Assembly (NCBI RefSeq): GCF_000384035.1
Contig: NZ_KB913024.1
Coordinates: forward strand, 3,187,228-3,251,227
Origin: Actinopolyspora mortivallis DSM 44261
GTDB taxonomy: Bacteria; Actinomycetota; Actinomycetes; Mycobacteriales; Pseudonocardiaceae
Length of the DNA stretch: 64,000 nucleotides
Direction of reading: 5' to 3'
The translations under genes and the position numbers were made by a program. The stretch's first letter is position 1, and each line of letters starts with the position of its first letter. The notes beneath the pieces are model-generated. The model saw nothing but the letters and a program-made list of their open reading frames with translations, did not search any database and was not told the origin of the DNA. Shown one piece after another: positions 18,021 through 25,707 of this stretch.

Positions 18021-19226
18021 ATGAGCGCATCGTCGCAGGCACCACCCGTTTTCCCGTTCGACAACTCGACCGTGCACCACCCGGACCCGTTGTACGCGCG
18101 GTTGCGCGCCGAACAGCCGGTCACACGCGTCGACTTCCACGGGCACGAGGCGTGGCTGGTCCTCGGCCACGAGCAGGCCCGCAGCGTGCTCGCCGACCAG
18201 CGGTTCAGCCTCGCCGAAGCGTCCAAGCCGCACATTCCCCGTCTCGGCACGCTCTCCGTGCCACCGGGCGCGATTCTGGCGCTGGACCCGCCCGAGCACA
18301 CCCGGGTCCGGAAACTGGCCACGAAGGCGTTCACTCCCAGACGCATCGAGGCCCTGCGCCCACGGGTGCGGGAGGTGGTCGACGAGTTGCTCGCGGACCT
18401 CGTCACCACGACCCCGCCGGTGGACCTGATCGAACGGTTCACCGCGCCGCTGCCGATCAGGATGATCTGCGAGATCCTCGGCGTCCCTCTTTCCGACCAG
18501 AAGGACTTCGAGCGGTGGACCGAACTGATCACCAGTGTCGAGGGAGCACCCTCGGAACAGGTGCAACACGGTTGGGAGAGTCTGCGGGACTACATCGCGG
18601 GGCTGGTCGCCGAGAAACGTCGCCAACCGGCGGAGGACCTGCTCAGCGCCCTGGTCGAAGCCCGCGACGTCGACGACCGGCTGGACGAGAACGAGCTGGT
18701 GCTGTTCGGTCTCATGCTGCTGGCGGCCGGGCACGAGACCACCAAGAACCAGCTCGCCAACTCGGTGCTGGTGCTGCTCGGCAGGCATCCCGAGCAGTGG
18801 CGGGCGCTCACCCACGACCCGGAGCGTGTGCCCGCGGCCGTGGACGAGCTGCTGCGCTACATCTCGCTGTTCAACTTCGACGTCACTCTGCCCCGCGTCG
18901 CCGTCGAGCGGGTCGAGGTGGGCGGGGTGACTATCGAGGAGGGAGAGGTGGTGCTCGTCGCGTTGTCGGCGGCCAACCGTGACGAGCGGGAGTTCGACCG
19001 CCCGAACGAGCTCGACGTGGAACGGCGGGACAACCGGCACCTCGCCTTCGGCAGTGGGATCCACCGGTGCCTGGGAGCGCAGCTGGCCAAACTGGAACTC
19101 GACGTGGGGCTGCGCGGGCTCGTCGGTGCGCTGCCCGGTCTGGAACTGGCCGTGGCCGAGGACGAGGTGACCTGGAAGACGGGCAGTTTCATCCGCGCGC
19201 CCCGACGGCTGCCGGTCACCTGGTGA
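18021..19226 (+). CDS. Cytochrome P450
   Basis: A 401-aa soluble bacterial class I P450. The I-helix oxygen-activation motif is LLAAGHETTKN, the K-helix ExxR is in DELLRY, and the heme-thiolate loop is FGSGIHRCLGAQLAKLE with the axial cysteine. Other family marks are LDPPEHTRVRKL and RDNRHLAFG. It needs a ferredoxin and reductase for electrons; none is adjacent, so partners are elsewhere. The ATG at 18021 lies behind GGGAG. It resembles CYP105/107-like actinomycete enzymes in layout, but substrate cannot be told. Monocistronic; the downstream cytidine deaminase is convergent. Confidence 0.92.
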   Translation: MSASSQAPPVFPFDNSTVHHPDPLYARLRAEQPVTRVDFHGHEAWLVLGHEQARSVLADQRFSLAEASKPHIPRLGTLSVPPGAILALDPPEHTRVRKLATKAFTPRRIEALRPRVREVVDELLADLVTTTPPVDLIERFTAPLPIRMICEILGVPLSDQKDFERWTELITSVEGAPSEQVQHGWESLRDYIAGLVAEKRRQPAEDLLSALVEARDVDDRLDENELVLFGLMLLAAGHETTKNQLANSVLVLLGRHPEQWRALTHDPERVPAAVDELLRYISLFNFDVTLPRVAVERVEVGGVTIEEGEVVLVALSAANRDEREFDRPNELDVERRDNRHLAFGSGIHRCLGAQLAKLELDVGLRGLVGALPGLELAVAEDEVTWKTGSFIRAPRRLPVTW

Positions 19227-19268
19227 TCGGCGTTTTCGACCCGTCTTCGCCCGGTCCGACACCCGGGT

Positions 19269-19703
19269 TCAGGGGGAGTGAATCCCGGGTGCGGGCCAGG
19301 CGTCGCCGTCGGCGAAGTACCGTCCCCAGTAGAACGGGTTGAGTTCCCGGAGGCTGCGCACTGCCCAACCTGAGTCCGTCTCCGGGGCGGCCACCCCCAC
19401 CAGGACGTCCGGCCCCCATGGAGCGAGACGTTCCTGACAGATGCCGCAGGGGGCGAGCACCGAGATCCCGGAGTCGTCCTCCCACGCGCTGACGAACACG
19501 GAGGCGGTGATCGTGGCGCCGAGCGTGTGAGCTCGGCAGATCGCGCCGGTTTCCGCGCACAGGTTGGCTGCGGCGTTGAGATTGTCGAGTGCCACACTGG
19601 TCAGGATGCTGCCGTCGTGCAGGTACACCGCAGCAGCCTCGGTGCGGGCACGACGCCGCATCTGTTCCACGGCAGCGTCCACGAGCCGCTGGTCCGGTCG
19701 CAT
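19269..19703 (-). CDS. Cytidine deaminase-like protein
   Basis: A 144-aa zinc-dependent deaminase. The catalytic glutamate and first zinc ligand are in CAETGAIC (C-x-E) and the other two ligands in APCGICQERL (PCxxC). This is the homotetrameric CDA layout, deaminating cytidine or deoxycytidine for pyrimidine salvage. The chosen ATG at 19703 (MRPDQRLVDAAVEQM) gives the normal family length; a longer frame reaching 19931 adds residues with no family character. The C-terminus NPFYWGRYF is slightly longer than classical CDA. A blasticidin S deaminase-like role is possible given similar folds. Confidence 0.85.
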   Translation of the reverse strand: MRPDQRLVDAAVEQMRRRARTEAAAVYLHDGSILTSVALDNLNAAANLCAETGAICRAHTLGATITASVFVSAWEDDSGISVLAPCGICQERLAPWGPDVLVGVAAPETDSGWAVRSLRELNPFYWGRYFADGDAWPAPGIHSP

Positions 19704-19748
19704 GTGATCCAGCCTGCCCCACAGGCGGCGTCGGAGGAAGGGGATTGA

Positions 19749-19916
19749 CAGGATCCGCCGGTCACACGCGAGCAACTCGCCGTCTTCGCGCTGACCACCG
19801 AGTGCCTGTGGGACTGGAAGGACTATGTCGCCATGATGGGAGAGATCTGCGGAAGCATCACCTGGAACCAGGAACAGCGAAGTTCCATCCTCTCCAGACT
19901 GGAAGGAAACACGTGA
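19749..19916 (+). pseudogene. 5'-truncated remnant of a small gene
   Basis: An open stretch after a stop at 19746-19748 encodes 55 residues ending at TGA 19914-19916, with protein-like composition (EQLAVFALTTECLWDWKDY, QRSSILSRLEG) but no start codon before two internal methionines. Codon use fits coding. It lies directly before two frame-damaged genes, so the whole stretch 19749-21176 looks decayed or misassembled. Function unknown. Confidence 0.4.
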
Positions 19917-19944
19917 ACGAAACCGAAACAACGAAAGACAAACA

Positions 19945-20512
19945 ATGATCTTCTACTACGTATTCTTGGCCGTGTTCGGAATATTTTCCCTCATGCTCCT
20001 GATCGGGATCATATTTTTTGGTCGAACAACGGCGCCAATCTTTGCAACAGCATCTGGACAAGGTCCGCCAGGACCTACGTAAAAACGAATCCACTACAGG
20101 AAGTTCAAAACTGTACTCCGGCGCTTACTCGAAGATATCTGACGAGATGCTTCGAGATATGGCCGAAAAGGAGGGTTTCGATTTCGTCAGCATGATCTCT
20201 CGCACGATCAGCTTCCGAAAGAGAATCACTCAGGACGACGAGAATAATTTGTTGTCCGGCACGGAAAACAGACCCATACATCCCAGGGACGGCATTAGTG
20301 GAAGGCGACACCGACGGAAACTTGCCTCACTCCTCGAGGAGAACACCGCTGCGGACACCATGACGTTGCGTCGGGACGAGTTGGGGGAGCTGCCGAAGGC
20401 CGAGATCCTGCGCACCGCCGAGGAACACGGCTGGACCTACCACGACGAGAACATCACGGACAACGCGTGGAACCTGCTCTTCCGCCGCCACACCCCCGAG
20501 AGCACCCCATGA
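19945..20512 (+). pseudogene. Membrane-anchored protein with AExxGW-type repeats, one-base frameshift at a T6 run
   Basis: The ATG at 19945 opens a strong membrane anchor (FYYVFLAVFGIFSLMLLIGI). At the six-T run 20014-20019 the anchor frame runs out after 19 more residues, whereas the +1 frame continues as a charged coiled-coil-like segment (VEQRRQSLQQHLDKVRQDL) and a soluble domain to 20512. Removing one T joins them. The soluble part holds two copies of a short motif: AEKEGFDF...FRKR and AEEHGWTY...LLFRRH, which recurs in the next gene. The stop overlaps the next gene's ATG (20509-20512). It is either a real frameshift, RNA polymerase slippage on T6, or a sequencing error. Function unknown; lower GC than neighbours. 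Confidence 0.5.
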
Positions 20513-21176
20513 CCCCCTCGAACGACGCGACCAGACACGAGTTCCTGGAACGACTCGACCACGCCCGCCCGGACGCCTCGGGAATCGTCCGAGTGAACCT
20601 GGACGCCCCCCGAGCAGGCTCACGATGCCGGAATACCGCGAACTCGCCACCAACCGCGGCTGGAAGGTGGACCGAATCGAGCGCTCCGGCGACGCGGTCT
20701 GCCTGCTGCTGCGACGTCACGGCTCCTCCCCCGTGCACCACGACATGGGGTTCGACTTCCTCGACGGTCCGGGGCTCGCCGAACTGCGTGGCAACGCGAC
20801 CGCGCGGGAGGAGGCGGCGCGGGTTCTGCACGAAACCGGTGTGGACGTGCTCTCCGAGGAGGTTCTCGACGAGAACCGGCGACGCCACCTCGTCCTGCGT
20901 CGCAGGGTCCTGCGGTTGACCTGGTTGAGTGTGCTGTCCGGAGTGTTCTCCCTGACGGGGTTGTTGTTCTGCCTCGTGCTGTGGAGAGAGGGCGACGTGC
21001 GGGCGGGCAACGTCCTCGCCTTCGTGTCCCTGGGGACGGGGCTGCTCTGCCTCGCGGCACTGCCGTTGCCGATCCGGGCGGAGAGAACCCGCAAAGCCGC
21101 CGTGGGCGCCTACAAGGACGCCTACGAACGTGTCGTCTCGGCCGCGCTCTCCGCGAGATCCCACCCGCCCGAATGA
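20509..21176 (+). pseudogene. Membrane protein with AExxGW-type repeat, one-base frameshift at a C6 run
   Basis: ATG 20509 overlaps the previous stop (ATGA). The first frame gives MTPSNDATRHEFLERLDHAR and VRVNLDAP up to a run of six C at 20606-20611, then loses sense. The other frame continues through LTMPEYRELATNRGWKVDRIE and LLLRRHG, a motif matching the repeats in the preceding gene, then a soluble stretch and two membrane helices (WLSVLSGVFSLTGLLFCLVL; VLAFVSLGTGLLCLAALPL) with a basic tail. Adding one C joins the frames. If the gene is intact it may instead start at ATG 20625. No known family; probably a partner of the upstream gene. Confidence 0.5.
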
Positions 21177-21200
21177 GGCTCGGCCGCCCCCTTCACCGGC

Positions 21201-21545
21201 TCACAGCCGCCGAAGCCCGTCGCGGACACGACACAGCAGCGCCAGCGTGGGATCCTCCCCGGCCGCCGGAAGGACGGTGTCCTGCTCCCGGATCCCGGTG
21301 GAGTGGGAAGGCCCGTGCCGGTCCGGGTCCACCGTGGGCCAGCTGATCAGCTCCCCGGTGGGCGCTCCCTCCATGGCGAGCTGCCCGAGGTGGGCCAGCG
21401 CCAACCGCCGTGCCGCCGGGCCGGAACCGCCCTCCTGCCGTGCGTGCCTCGGGGACCGACCGGCGCGTTGACCGGACACCGCCAGGACCACCGCCACGGC
21501 GAACAGCGTCGATGCCGTGGCCACCACGGCCGCCAGCTCAGACAT
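21201..21545 (-). CDS. Small membrane-anchored protein of cassette 1
   Basis: A 114-aa protein starting with a hydrophobic helix (AAVVATASTLFAVAVVLAV), then a basic and low-complexity region and a C-terminus CRVRDGLRRL. The last part resembles the end of the minus-strand protein at 56350-56571 (ARVLAGLRRL), which holds the same position in the second cassette. The ATG at 21545 overlaps the end of the next upstream gene, so the three minus-strand genes form an operon. Function unknown. Confidence 0.6.
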   Translation of the reverse strand: MSELAAVVATASTLFAVAVVLAVSGQRAGRSPRHARQEGGSGPAARRLALAHLGQLAMEGAPTGELISWPTVDPDRHGPSHSTGIREQDTVLPAAGEDPTLALLCRVRDGLRRL

Positions 21546-21780
21546 CGCAATCGTCCTCCGGCGTGATGAGGAACGGGCCCGTTCCGTTTCCACAGCTCCG
21601 CTCGAAGGGCAGCCGGGCCGCGTACTCCCGCAACACGGCGGACAATCGCTCCAGCACCGTCGCCGCCTCGCAGCACTGCCGCGCCGTACACCGCCGCCTC
21701 GCCACGTCGTAGGACAACTGTTCCAGCCGCCACTGCTCGTGCGCCAGCAGTGTGGCCAACTCCCCGTGCCGGGTACTCAC
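21538..21780 (-). CDS. Small helical protein of cassette 1
   Basis: An 80-aa helical protein. Its core (LLAHEQWRLEQLSYDVARRR... CCEAATVLERLSAVLREYA) aligns by eye with the 77-aa protein at 56564-56797 (LLTQGQWLLEQTAYEVGGRR... CREVAEALDELAAALREHA), showing the same spacing of QW, LEQ and C. This is good evidence that both are real genes. GTG start at 21780 overlaps the preceding stop. No known function; likely a small regulator or antitoxin-like partner of the XRE-DUF397 pair across the divergent promoter. Confidence 0.7.
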   Translation of the reverse strand: MSTRHGELATLLAHEQWRLEQLSYDVARRRCTARQCCEAATVLERLSAVLREYAARLPFERSCGNGTGPFLITPEDDCDV

Positions 21781-22028
21781 GAGCACTCACCCCGCTCCGG
21801 GGAGATCTCCGGACGCGGAGGTGCTCCCACGATCTCCCGGGCCGCGTCGTCACAACTCGGGCAGGTGGTCCACAACCAGGCCAGCTCCCCGGTCGCCGAG
21901 GTCACCTCCTGTCCGCACAACGTCGAAACCACGACACCCTCCGGAAACTCCATACCCGGAGGTGGGACCGGATCCCTGCTCACATGCCGCTGCCACGCGG
22001 CGGGCACCCAGGTGAACGGATGAGGCAT
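21777..22028 (-). CDS. Small zinc-ribbon-like protein of cassette 1
   Basis: An 83-aa protein with cysteine pairs spaced like a zinc ribbon (STLCGQEVTS and TTCPSCDDAAREI), starting MPHPFTWVPAAWQRH. Similar small proteins commonly lie next to XRE-DUF397 genes in Saccharopolyspora-type actinomycetes, from memory. It is first in the minus-strand operon and divergent from the XRE gene, sharing the 22029-22155 control region. Start ATG 22028. Confidence 0.65.
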   Translation of the reverse strand: MPHPFTWVPAAWQRHVSRDPVPPPGMEFPEGVVVSTLCGQEVTSATGELAWLWTTCPSCDDAAREIVGAPPRPEISPERGECS

Positions 22029-22053
22029 GACGTCCTTCCTCTCTAGTGGTTCA

Positions 22054-22155
22054 CTGGTGTTTCTGGTGTGCACCAGCATGACCTCTTGCACCAATGGCCG
22101 CAATAACACGATCGAAGGAAGGAAGCGCCAACTCTTCCACCTCTAGGATTGGTGT
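22054..22155. promoter_or_regulatory. Divergent control region of cassette 1 with GGTG/CACC repeats
   Basis: CTGGTGTGCACCAG (22063-22076) is an inverted repeat with 6-bp arms. CTGGTGT at 22054-22060, TTGCACCAAT at 22086-22095 and ATTGGTGT at 22148-22155 repeat the half-site in both orientations. TAGGAT at 22144-22149 lies 6 nt before the XRE ATG (22156), suggesting a leaderless promoter overlapped by a half-site. The pattern suits autoregulation by the XRE protein. Confidence 0.55.
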
Positions 22156-23010
22156 ATGGCTCGCACCAACAAAGGAACTCCTCGTGCGCGTGCTCTGGGA
22201 GCTGAGCTGCGGCAAGCGCGTGAGGAACGCGGGGTAGGAGTACGAGAGCTGGCGCGCCGTCTCGGAACTGATCACTCAAAGATCTCTCGTTACGAGAGCG
22301 GACAATCGACGGCTCCCACCTCGGAATACGTAGCCAGTGTTCTTACTGCGCTGGGAGTTCCCGAAAGTGAGCGGGAACGGCTCACGAGCATGGCTCGTGG
22401 AGCCAATGAACCGAACTGGGTGTCAACCGGTGTTCCTGGTGCGCAACACGAGTTGACCACACTGATCGAGTTCGAACGGGATGCCGCACAGGTCCTGGAG
22501 GTCTCGACGATGGTCCTGCCAGGGTTGTTTCAGACTTCGGCCTACACGCGAGCGGTGATGACAGGCGCCTCGAACAGCGATGTCGAAGCGCGAGTGGCGT
22601 TACGTCAGGGAAGACGCGAAGTGTTGACACGCGAAGACGGTCCTCACTTCACCGCGCTGATACTCGAAACAGCCCTGCGGAACCCCATCGGTGGTCGCGC
22701 CGTACTCGCCGAACAGCTCAGACAGATCACCGACATGGCCGGGTGGCCGAACGTGACGGTCCAGGTCATTCCGATGGACCTCGAAATCTGGCACCCCGCC
22801 CATGCTGGGGCTTTCATCCTGTTCGAATTCGCGAGTTCGAGGCCCATCGTGCACATCGAGCAATACAGCTCGGCCGTGTTCCTGCACGAACCCGAAGATG
22901 GTCGTGCCTATCAAGAAGCGGCCGGTAAGCTCCGGCAACTGGCGATGAGCACTGCGGAATCGACAGACCTCATCACCCGTGTCGCCAAGGAGATGGAGAA
23001 CTCGCGATGA
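22156..23010 (+). CDS. XRE-family regulator with DUF5753 (cassette 1)
   Basis: A 284-aa regulator. Residues ~10-70 are a lambda-repressor-type HTH (LRQAREERGVGVRELARRLG... SKISRYESG). The rest is DUF5753: NWVSTGVPGAQHELTTLIEFE, PGLFQTSAYTRAVM, GRREVLTREDGPHFTALILE, and IEQYSSAVFLHEP. Such proteins (WhiJ-like in Streptomyces) act with a small DUF397 partner to control development or secondary metabolism. The stop overlaps the DUF397 start (ATGA at 23007-23010). A close paralogue sits at 57129-57977. Confidence 0.93.
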   Translation: MARTNKGTPRARALGAELRQAREERGVGVRELARRLGTDHSKISRYESGQSTAPTSEYVASVLTALGVPESERERLTSMARGANEPNWVSTGVPGAQHELTTLIEFERDAAQVLEVSTMVLPGLFQTSAYTRAVMTGASNSDVEARVALRQGRREVLTREDGPHFTALILETALRNPIGGRAVLAEQLRQITDMAGWPNVTVQVIPMDLEIWHPAHAGAFILFEFASSRPIVHIEQYSSAVFLHEPEDGRAYQEAAGKLRQLAMSTAESTDLITRVAKEMENSR

Positions 23011-23201
23011 CAGCACGAAGGCGCGCTGTATGGCATAAGTCCAGCCACTCACAGCACCAAACCGCCTGTGTCGAGGTGGGGCGGTTAGGTGACGGCGCGG
23101 CCGTCCGGGACACCAAGAACCGCGCGGCCGGCTATGTCACCACCACCCGCGAGCAGTGGCGGGCGTTCGTGGAGGCCGTCAAGACCGACCGTTTCGCCTG
23201 A
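23007..23201 (+). CDS. DUF397 protein (cassette 1)
   Basis: A 64-aa DUF397 protein: WHKSSHSQHQTACVEVGRLG, then GAAVRDTKNR and EQWRAFVEAVKTDRF. The family includes partners of WhiJ-like XRE regulators and is likely to modulate their DNA binding. The start overlaps the XRE stop by 4 bp, implying coupled translation at a fixed ratio. It closely resembles the DUF397 protein at 57974-58165 (same VRDTKNR and AVK.(N/D)RF ending). Confidence 0.93.
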   Translation: MTARRRAVWHKSSHSQHQTACVEVGRLGDGAAVRDTKNRAAGYVTTTREQWRAFVEAVKTDRFA

Positions 23202-23214
23202 GCGCCCGCGACAC

Positions 23215-23242
23215 CGGGCACCCCGGACGGCCGGGGTGCCCG
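23215..23242. terminator. Hairpin terminator after cassette 1
   Basis: CGGGCACCCCGG (23215-23226) pairs perfectly with CCGGGGTGCCCG (23231-23242) around an ACGG loop, between the convergent DUF397 and PPE-like genes. No T-tract; probably serves both strands. Confidence 0.75.
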
Positions 23243-23251
23243 CCACGGCGC

Positions 23252-24562
23252 TCACCGTCCACCTTCGTGTGGGGTCTCACCGATGACCGGTGGGGCCACT
23301 CGCTGCATGTCGTTGGTGAACACGTCCTCGGTCTCCACCAGCCAGCCGGGACGCTCGTGCTCCTCGTCCTGACCTTCGCCCTGTTTACCGGCACCGGCCA
23401 TAGGCATCCCGCGCATACCGCCACGCCCGGCGGGCTGGCCGACAGCGGCACCTCCCGGAGCCGCGCCGCCGCTTCCTTTCGGCCCGAAACCACCGACCCC
23501 GGAACGTCCCCCCGGAGCCAGTTCGCCACGCCCGGCGCCACCCGGCACCCGACTCACACCACCGCCGCGTGGCGGCGCACCACCCACACCGCGTGCACCA
23601 CCCGCCGCGCCGGGTGGTCCGTGCGGGGCCGGGGCCCAGCGCCCGTTGTACGGGTTCTGGCGCTGCCAGGTGCCGTCCGGGCCCTGCCGGTACACCGTCC
23701 CGTCCGGTCCGCGCACCGTTCCCGGTGGGGTCGTCCAGGCCGAACCCGAACCGGCGGGCGGAGCGGACGTCCCGGATCCGGAGGGAACGGCACCGCCCCC
23801 TCCAGTGGGCGCCCCGGCTGTTCCGGCCGCACCGGGTGTTCCGGCCACACCGGGAGAACCACCCGCCCATGCCGAGGAGGATCCGGCGGGGGCGGAACCA
23901 CCGGCCCCTGCCGCGCCGAAGGAAGCGCCGGAAACGAAACTTCCCGCGTCCGGGCCGTAGCTGGCCCGCCGTCCCGGATCGACCTCTCCGGCCTTGTCGG
24001 GGTCGAACTTCTCGGTGTTGCGGGTGGACTCGGCGGTCCGGGTGCTGTACTCGGTCATCACCCGGTTGGCCTCGTCGTTGGTGGCCTGGAACCGGGCCTG
24101 CTTCTCCTCGTAGTCACTCGTCCAGTCGAAACCCGGAACACTGGACAGACGCGTGTGGTCGGCGAAGTTCTTGTCCGGCGGCTGCAGCTGTGTCGGACGG
24201 CCGTCCGGAAGACGCCCGCCCTCCACGGGAAGCGCGCGGAAGGTCTCGTGCTGTGCCCGCGTCTGCTCGTCCAGTGCCTCCCCCAGCTTCCGGGAATGCT
24301 CGGCGGCCTGCTCCACCACCGGCCGCACCTCGGCGATCGACGCCCGGGCGGCCTCGGCCGCCCGACCGGAATGGCCTCGCTCCAGTTTGCCCAGCCCCGA
24401 GTCGATCTTCTCCAGAATCGAGTCGAACTTCTTGGCCGCGTTGCCCAACGCCTCGGCCCCCTTCGAGCTCGGAGCGGGCAGACTCGTCGCCTCCTCCGAA
24501 CCCGCCATGGCCTTGCGCAACTCCTTGGCGGTGCTGGCGTAGCACATCCCCAGTACGGTCAT
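23252..24562 (-). CDS. PPE-like/WXG100-associated protein with Gly/Ala/Pro-rich C-terminus
   Basis: A 436-aa protein. The N-terminal ~190 residues are helical and hydrophilic (KKFDSILEKIDSGLGKLERG; RPVVEQAAEHSRKLGEAL), like the helical-bundle part of PPE or ESX substrates. The middle is a long GAGGSAP-type low-complexity region containing GTVYRQGPDGTWQRQNPYNGRW. The end, RPGWLVETEDVFTNDMQR, looks conserved and may be a recognition tail. ATG 24562 is chosen for the GAGGAG 6 nt upstream. It is last in a run of minus-strand WXG100-like and lipoprotein genes (23.25-29.47 kb). Secretion by a type VII system is an inference from neighbours; no EccC-type ATPase is in the window. Confidence 0.7.
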   Translation of the reverse strand: MTVLGMCYASTAKELRKAMAGSEEATSLPAPSSKGAEALGNAAKKFDSILEKIDSGLGKLERGHSGRAAEAARASIAEVRPVVEQAAEHSRKLGEALDEQTRAQHETFRALPVEGGRLPDGRPTQLQPPDKNFADHTRLSSVPGFDWTSDYEEKQARFQATNDEANRVMTEYSTRTAESTRNTEKFDPDKAGEVDPGRRASYGPDAGSFVSGASFGAAGAGGSAPAGSSSAWAGGSPGVAGTPGAAGTAGAPTGGGGAVPSGSGTSAPPAGSGSAWTTPPGTVRGPDGTVYRQGPDGTWQRQNPYNGRWAPAPHGPPGAAGGARGVGGAPPRGGGVSRVPGGAGRGELAPGGRSGVGGFGPKGSGGAAPGGAAVGQPAGRGGMRGMPMAGAGKQGEGQDEEHERPGWLVETEDVFTNDMQRVAPPVIGETPHEGGR

Positions 24563-24580
24563 CACGAACTCCTCACACCA

Positions 24581-25177
24581 CTACGCGTCCGGCCACGACG
24601 ACACCGACAACCTCAACGCCTTCCTCGCCAGAGAACAGGGATCAGTCTTTCCGACCTGCTCGACAGGAAGAGTAACAAAAGATTGCACGAGCTGTTTTTC
24701 CTGCGCGACAAGAAACATACCGCATGATCCGGCCTCCGACGGTTTAACTCTGTTAGCCTGAACAACAGAGTATCCGCTGATTTCGAATTCTTTGTAGTCC
24801 ACGTACTCCGATTTGTGTTGTCGATAAGTCCGAATCGAACGCCCCGGAGCAGGAGACAAAGACACCTTGGTCTTTCCCTCTCGGCTCTCCCATGTGCAGG
24901 CGGGAGTTCCACTCCCGGCAAGGTTGTTCGTGCTCTTCTCACCCTGCTGTTGCACTCCGAGTGACGTCGCTGCTTCCTCGGGAAGCAGGTCGCACACGTC
25001 CACAGCGGCAGCGTCCTTCGGGTGCGCGATCTCCATCCCGGACCCCGTCTCCGGGCTGGAACTGCTCGGCTGCCCCTCCGGCGGATCCTGCTGCCCGGCC
25101 CCGGCCGAACACCCCGCCAACACCACCACCAACACACCGGCCCCCAAACGGGCAAGACGACGCAGTGTGATGTCCAT
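24581..25177 (-). CDS. DUF3558-like lipoprotein
   Basis: A 198-aa lipoprotein with signal peptide and lipobox VVVLAGCSAG, then a flexible low-complexity region, and a soluble domain with VDVCDLLPEEAATSLGV, ACTWESREGKTKVSLS and DPCSLARKALR. That pattern of conserved cysteines and DLL is typical of DUF3558 actinobacterial lipoproteins. Anchored on the outer face of the membrane. The ATG at 25177 starts the signal peptide directly. Sits 14 bp after the small WXG100-like gene. Lower GC in the second half than neighbours. Confidence 0.8.
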   Translation of the reverse strand: MDITLRRLARLGAGVLVVVLAGCSAGAGQQDPPEGQPSSSSPETGSGMEIAHPKDAAAVDVCDLLPEEAATSLGVQQQGEKSTNNLAGSGTPACTWESREGKTKVSLSPAPGRSIRTYRQHKSEYVDYKEFEISGYSVVQANRVKPSEAGSCGMFLVAQEKQLVQSFVTLPVEQVGKTDPCSLARKALRLSVSSWPDA

Positions 25178-25191
25178 AGCGTGCACCGTAC

Positions 25192-25518
25192 TCAGCTCTC
25201 CCTCCGGGACTGCTCGGCCTCCGCGGTGTCCTCGGCCCGGCCGTACTCGCCCAACGCCTCCTCATAGGCCTGAATCCGCTCGTCCAACAGCAGACGAATC
25301 TCGCCTGCCGCACTACGCACCGAGCCCTCACCAGTGGTCATCCGCTGCTGGAACACCTCCCGAGCCCCCTGCGTATTCCGATCCTCAGCGGTCAACTCAC
25401 CCGGTTCAATGGCCACTGTCTCTACCCAGAGATCCCAGGCCTCGTCCCGGGCCTGTCTCAGCTCCTCCAGCCCCTGCTGGACCAGATCCCCATCAACGAC
25501 GAAACCGTCCCGCCCCAA
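25192..25518 (-). CDS. WXG100-like small helical protein
   Basis: A 108-aa, all-helical acidic protein (LVQQGLEELRQARDEAWDLW; RLLLDERIQAYEEALGEYG) of the length and hairpin shape of WXG100/ESX effectors or their chaperones, but without a clear WxG turn. TTG start at 25518. It lies between two lipoprotein genes in the type VII-like locus. Assignment rests on shape and context. Confidence 0.6.
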   Translation of the reverse strand: MGRDGFVVDGDLVQQGLEELRQARDEAWDLWVETVAIEPGELTAEDRNTQGAREVFQQRMTTGEGSVRSAAGEIRLLLDERIQAYEEALGEYGRAEDTAEAEQSRRES

Positions 25519-25707
25519 CGGACACCTCCCCCTGTATCAACCACGTTCCACGCGGCGGTGGCACCGGGCCGAGACGCCCACCCGTCGGCACACTCCGGCC
25601 ACAGCCACCACAACGGATGACACCCTATCGTGTGGCACGAGCGCACAGTGCTCGTTCGGACACACACGGGGTCAGATTCGACACACCCACTCGCCGGGAC
25701 CCCGCAC

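Noticed and set aside
15764-18982. Very long plus-strand open frame (over 1,000 codons)
   Set aside because: It is antisense to the PutP-like symporter and runs out of frame into the P450 gene; its composition (His, Arg, Gly, Pro runs) is that of a GC-rich shadow.
24581-24730. Phase-variable repeat in the AT-richer end of the DUF3558-like gene
   Set aside because: Composition is lower in GC but no simple repeats are present and the frame is intact.
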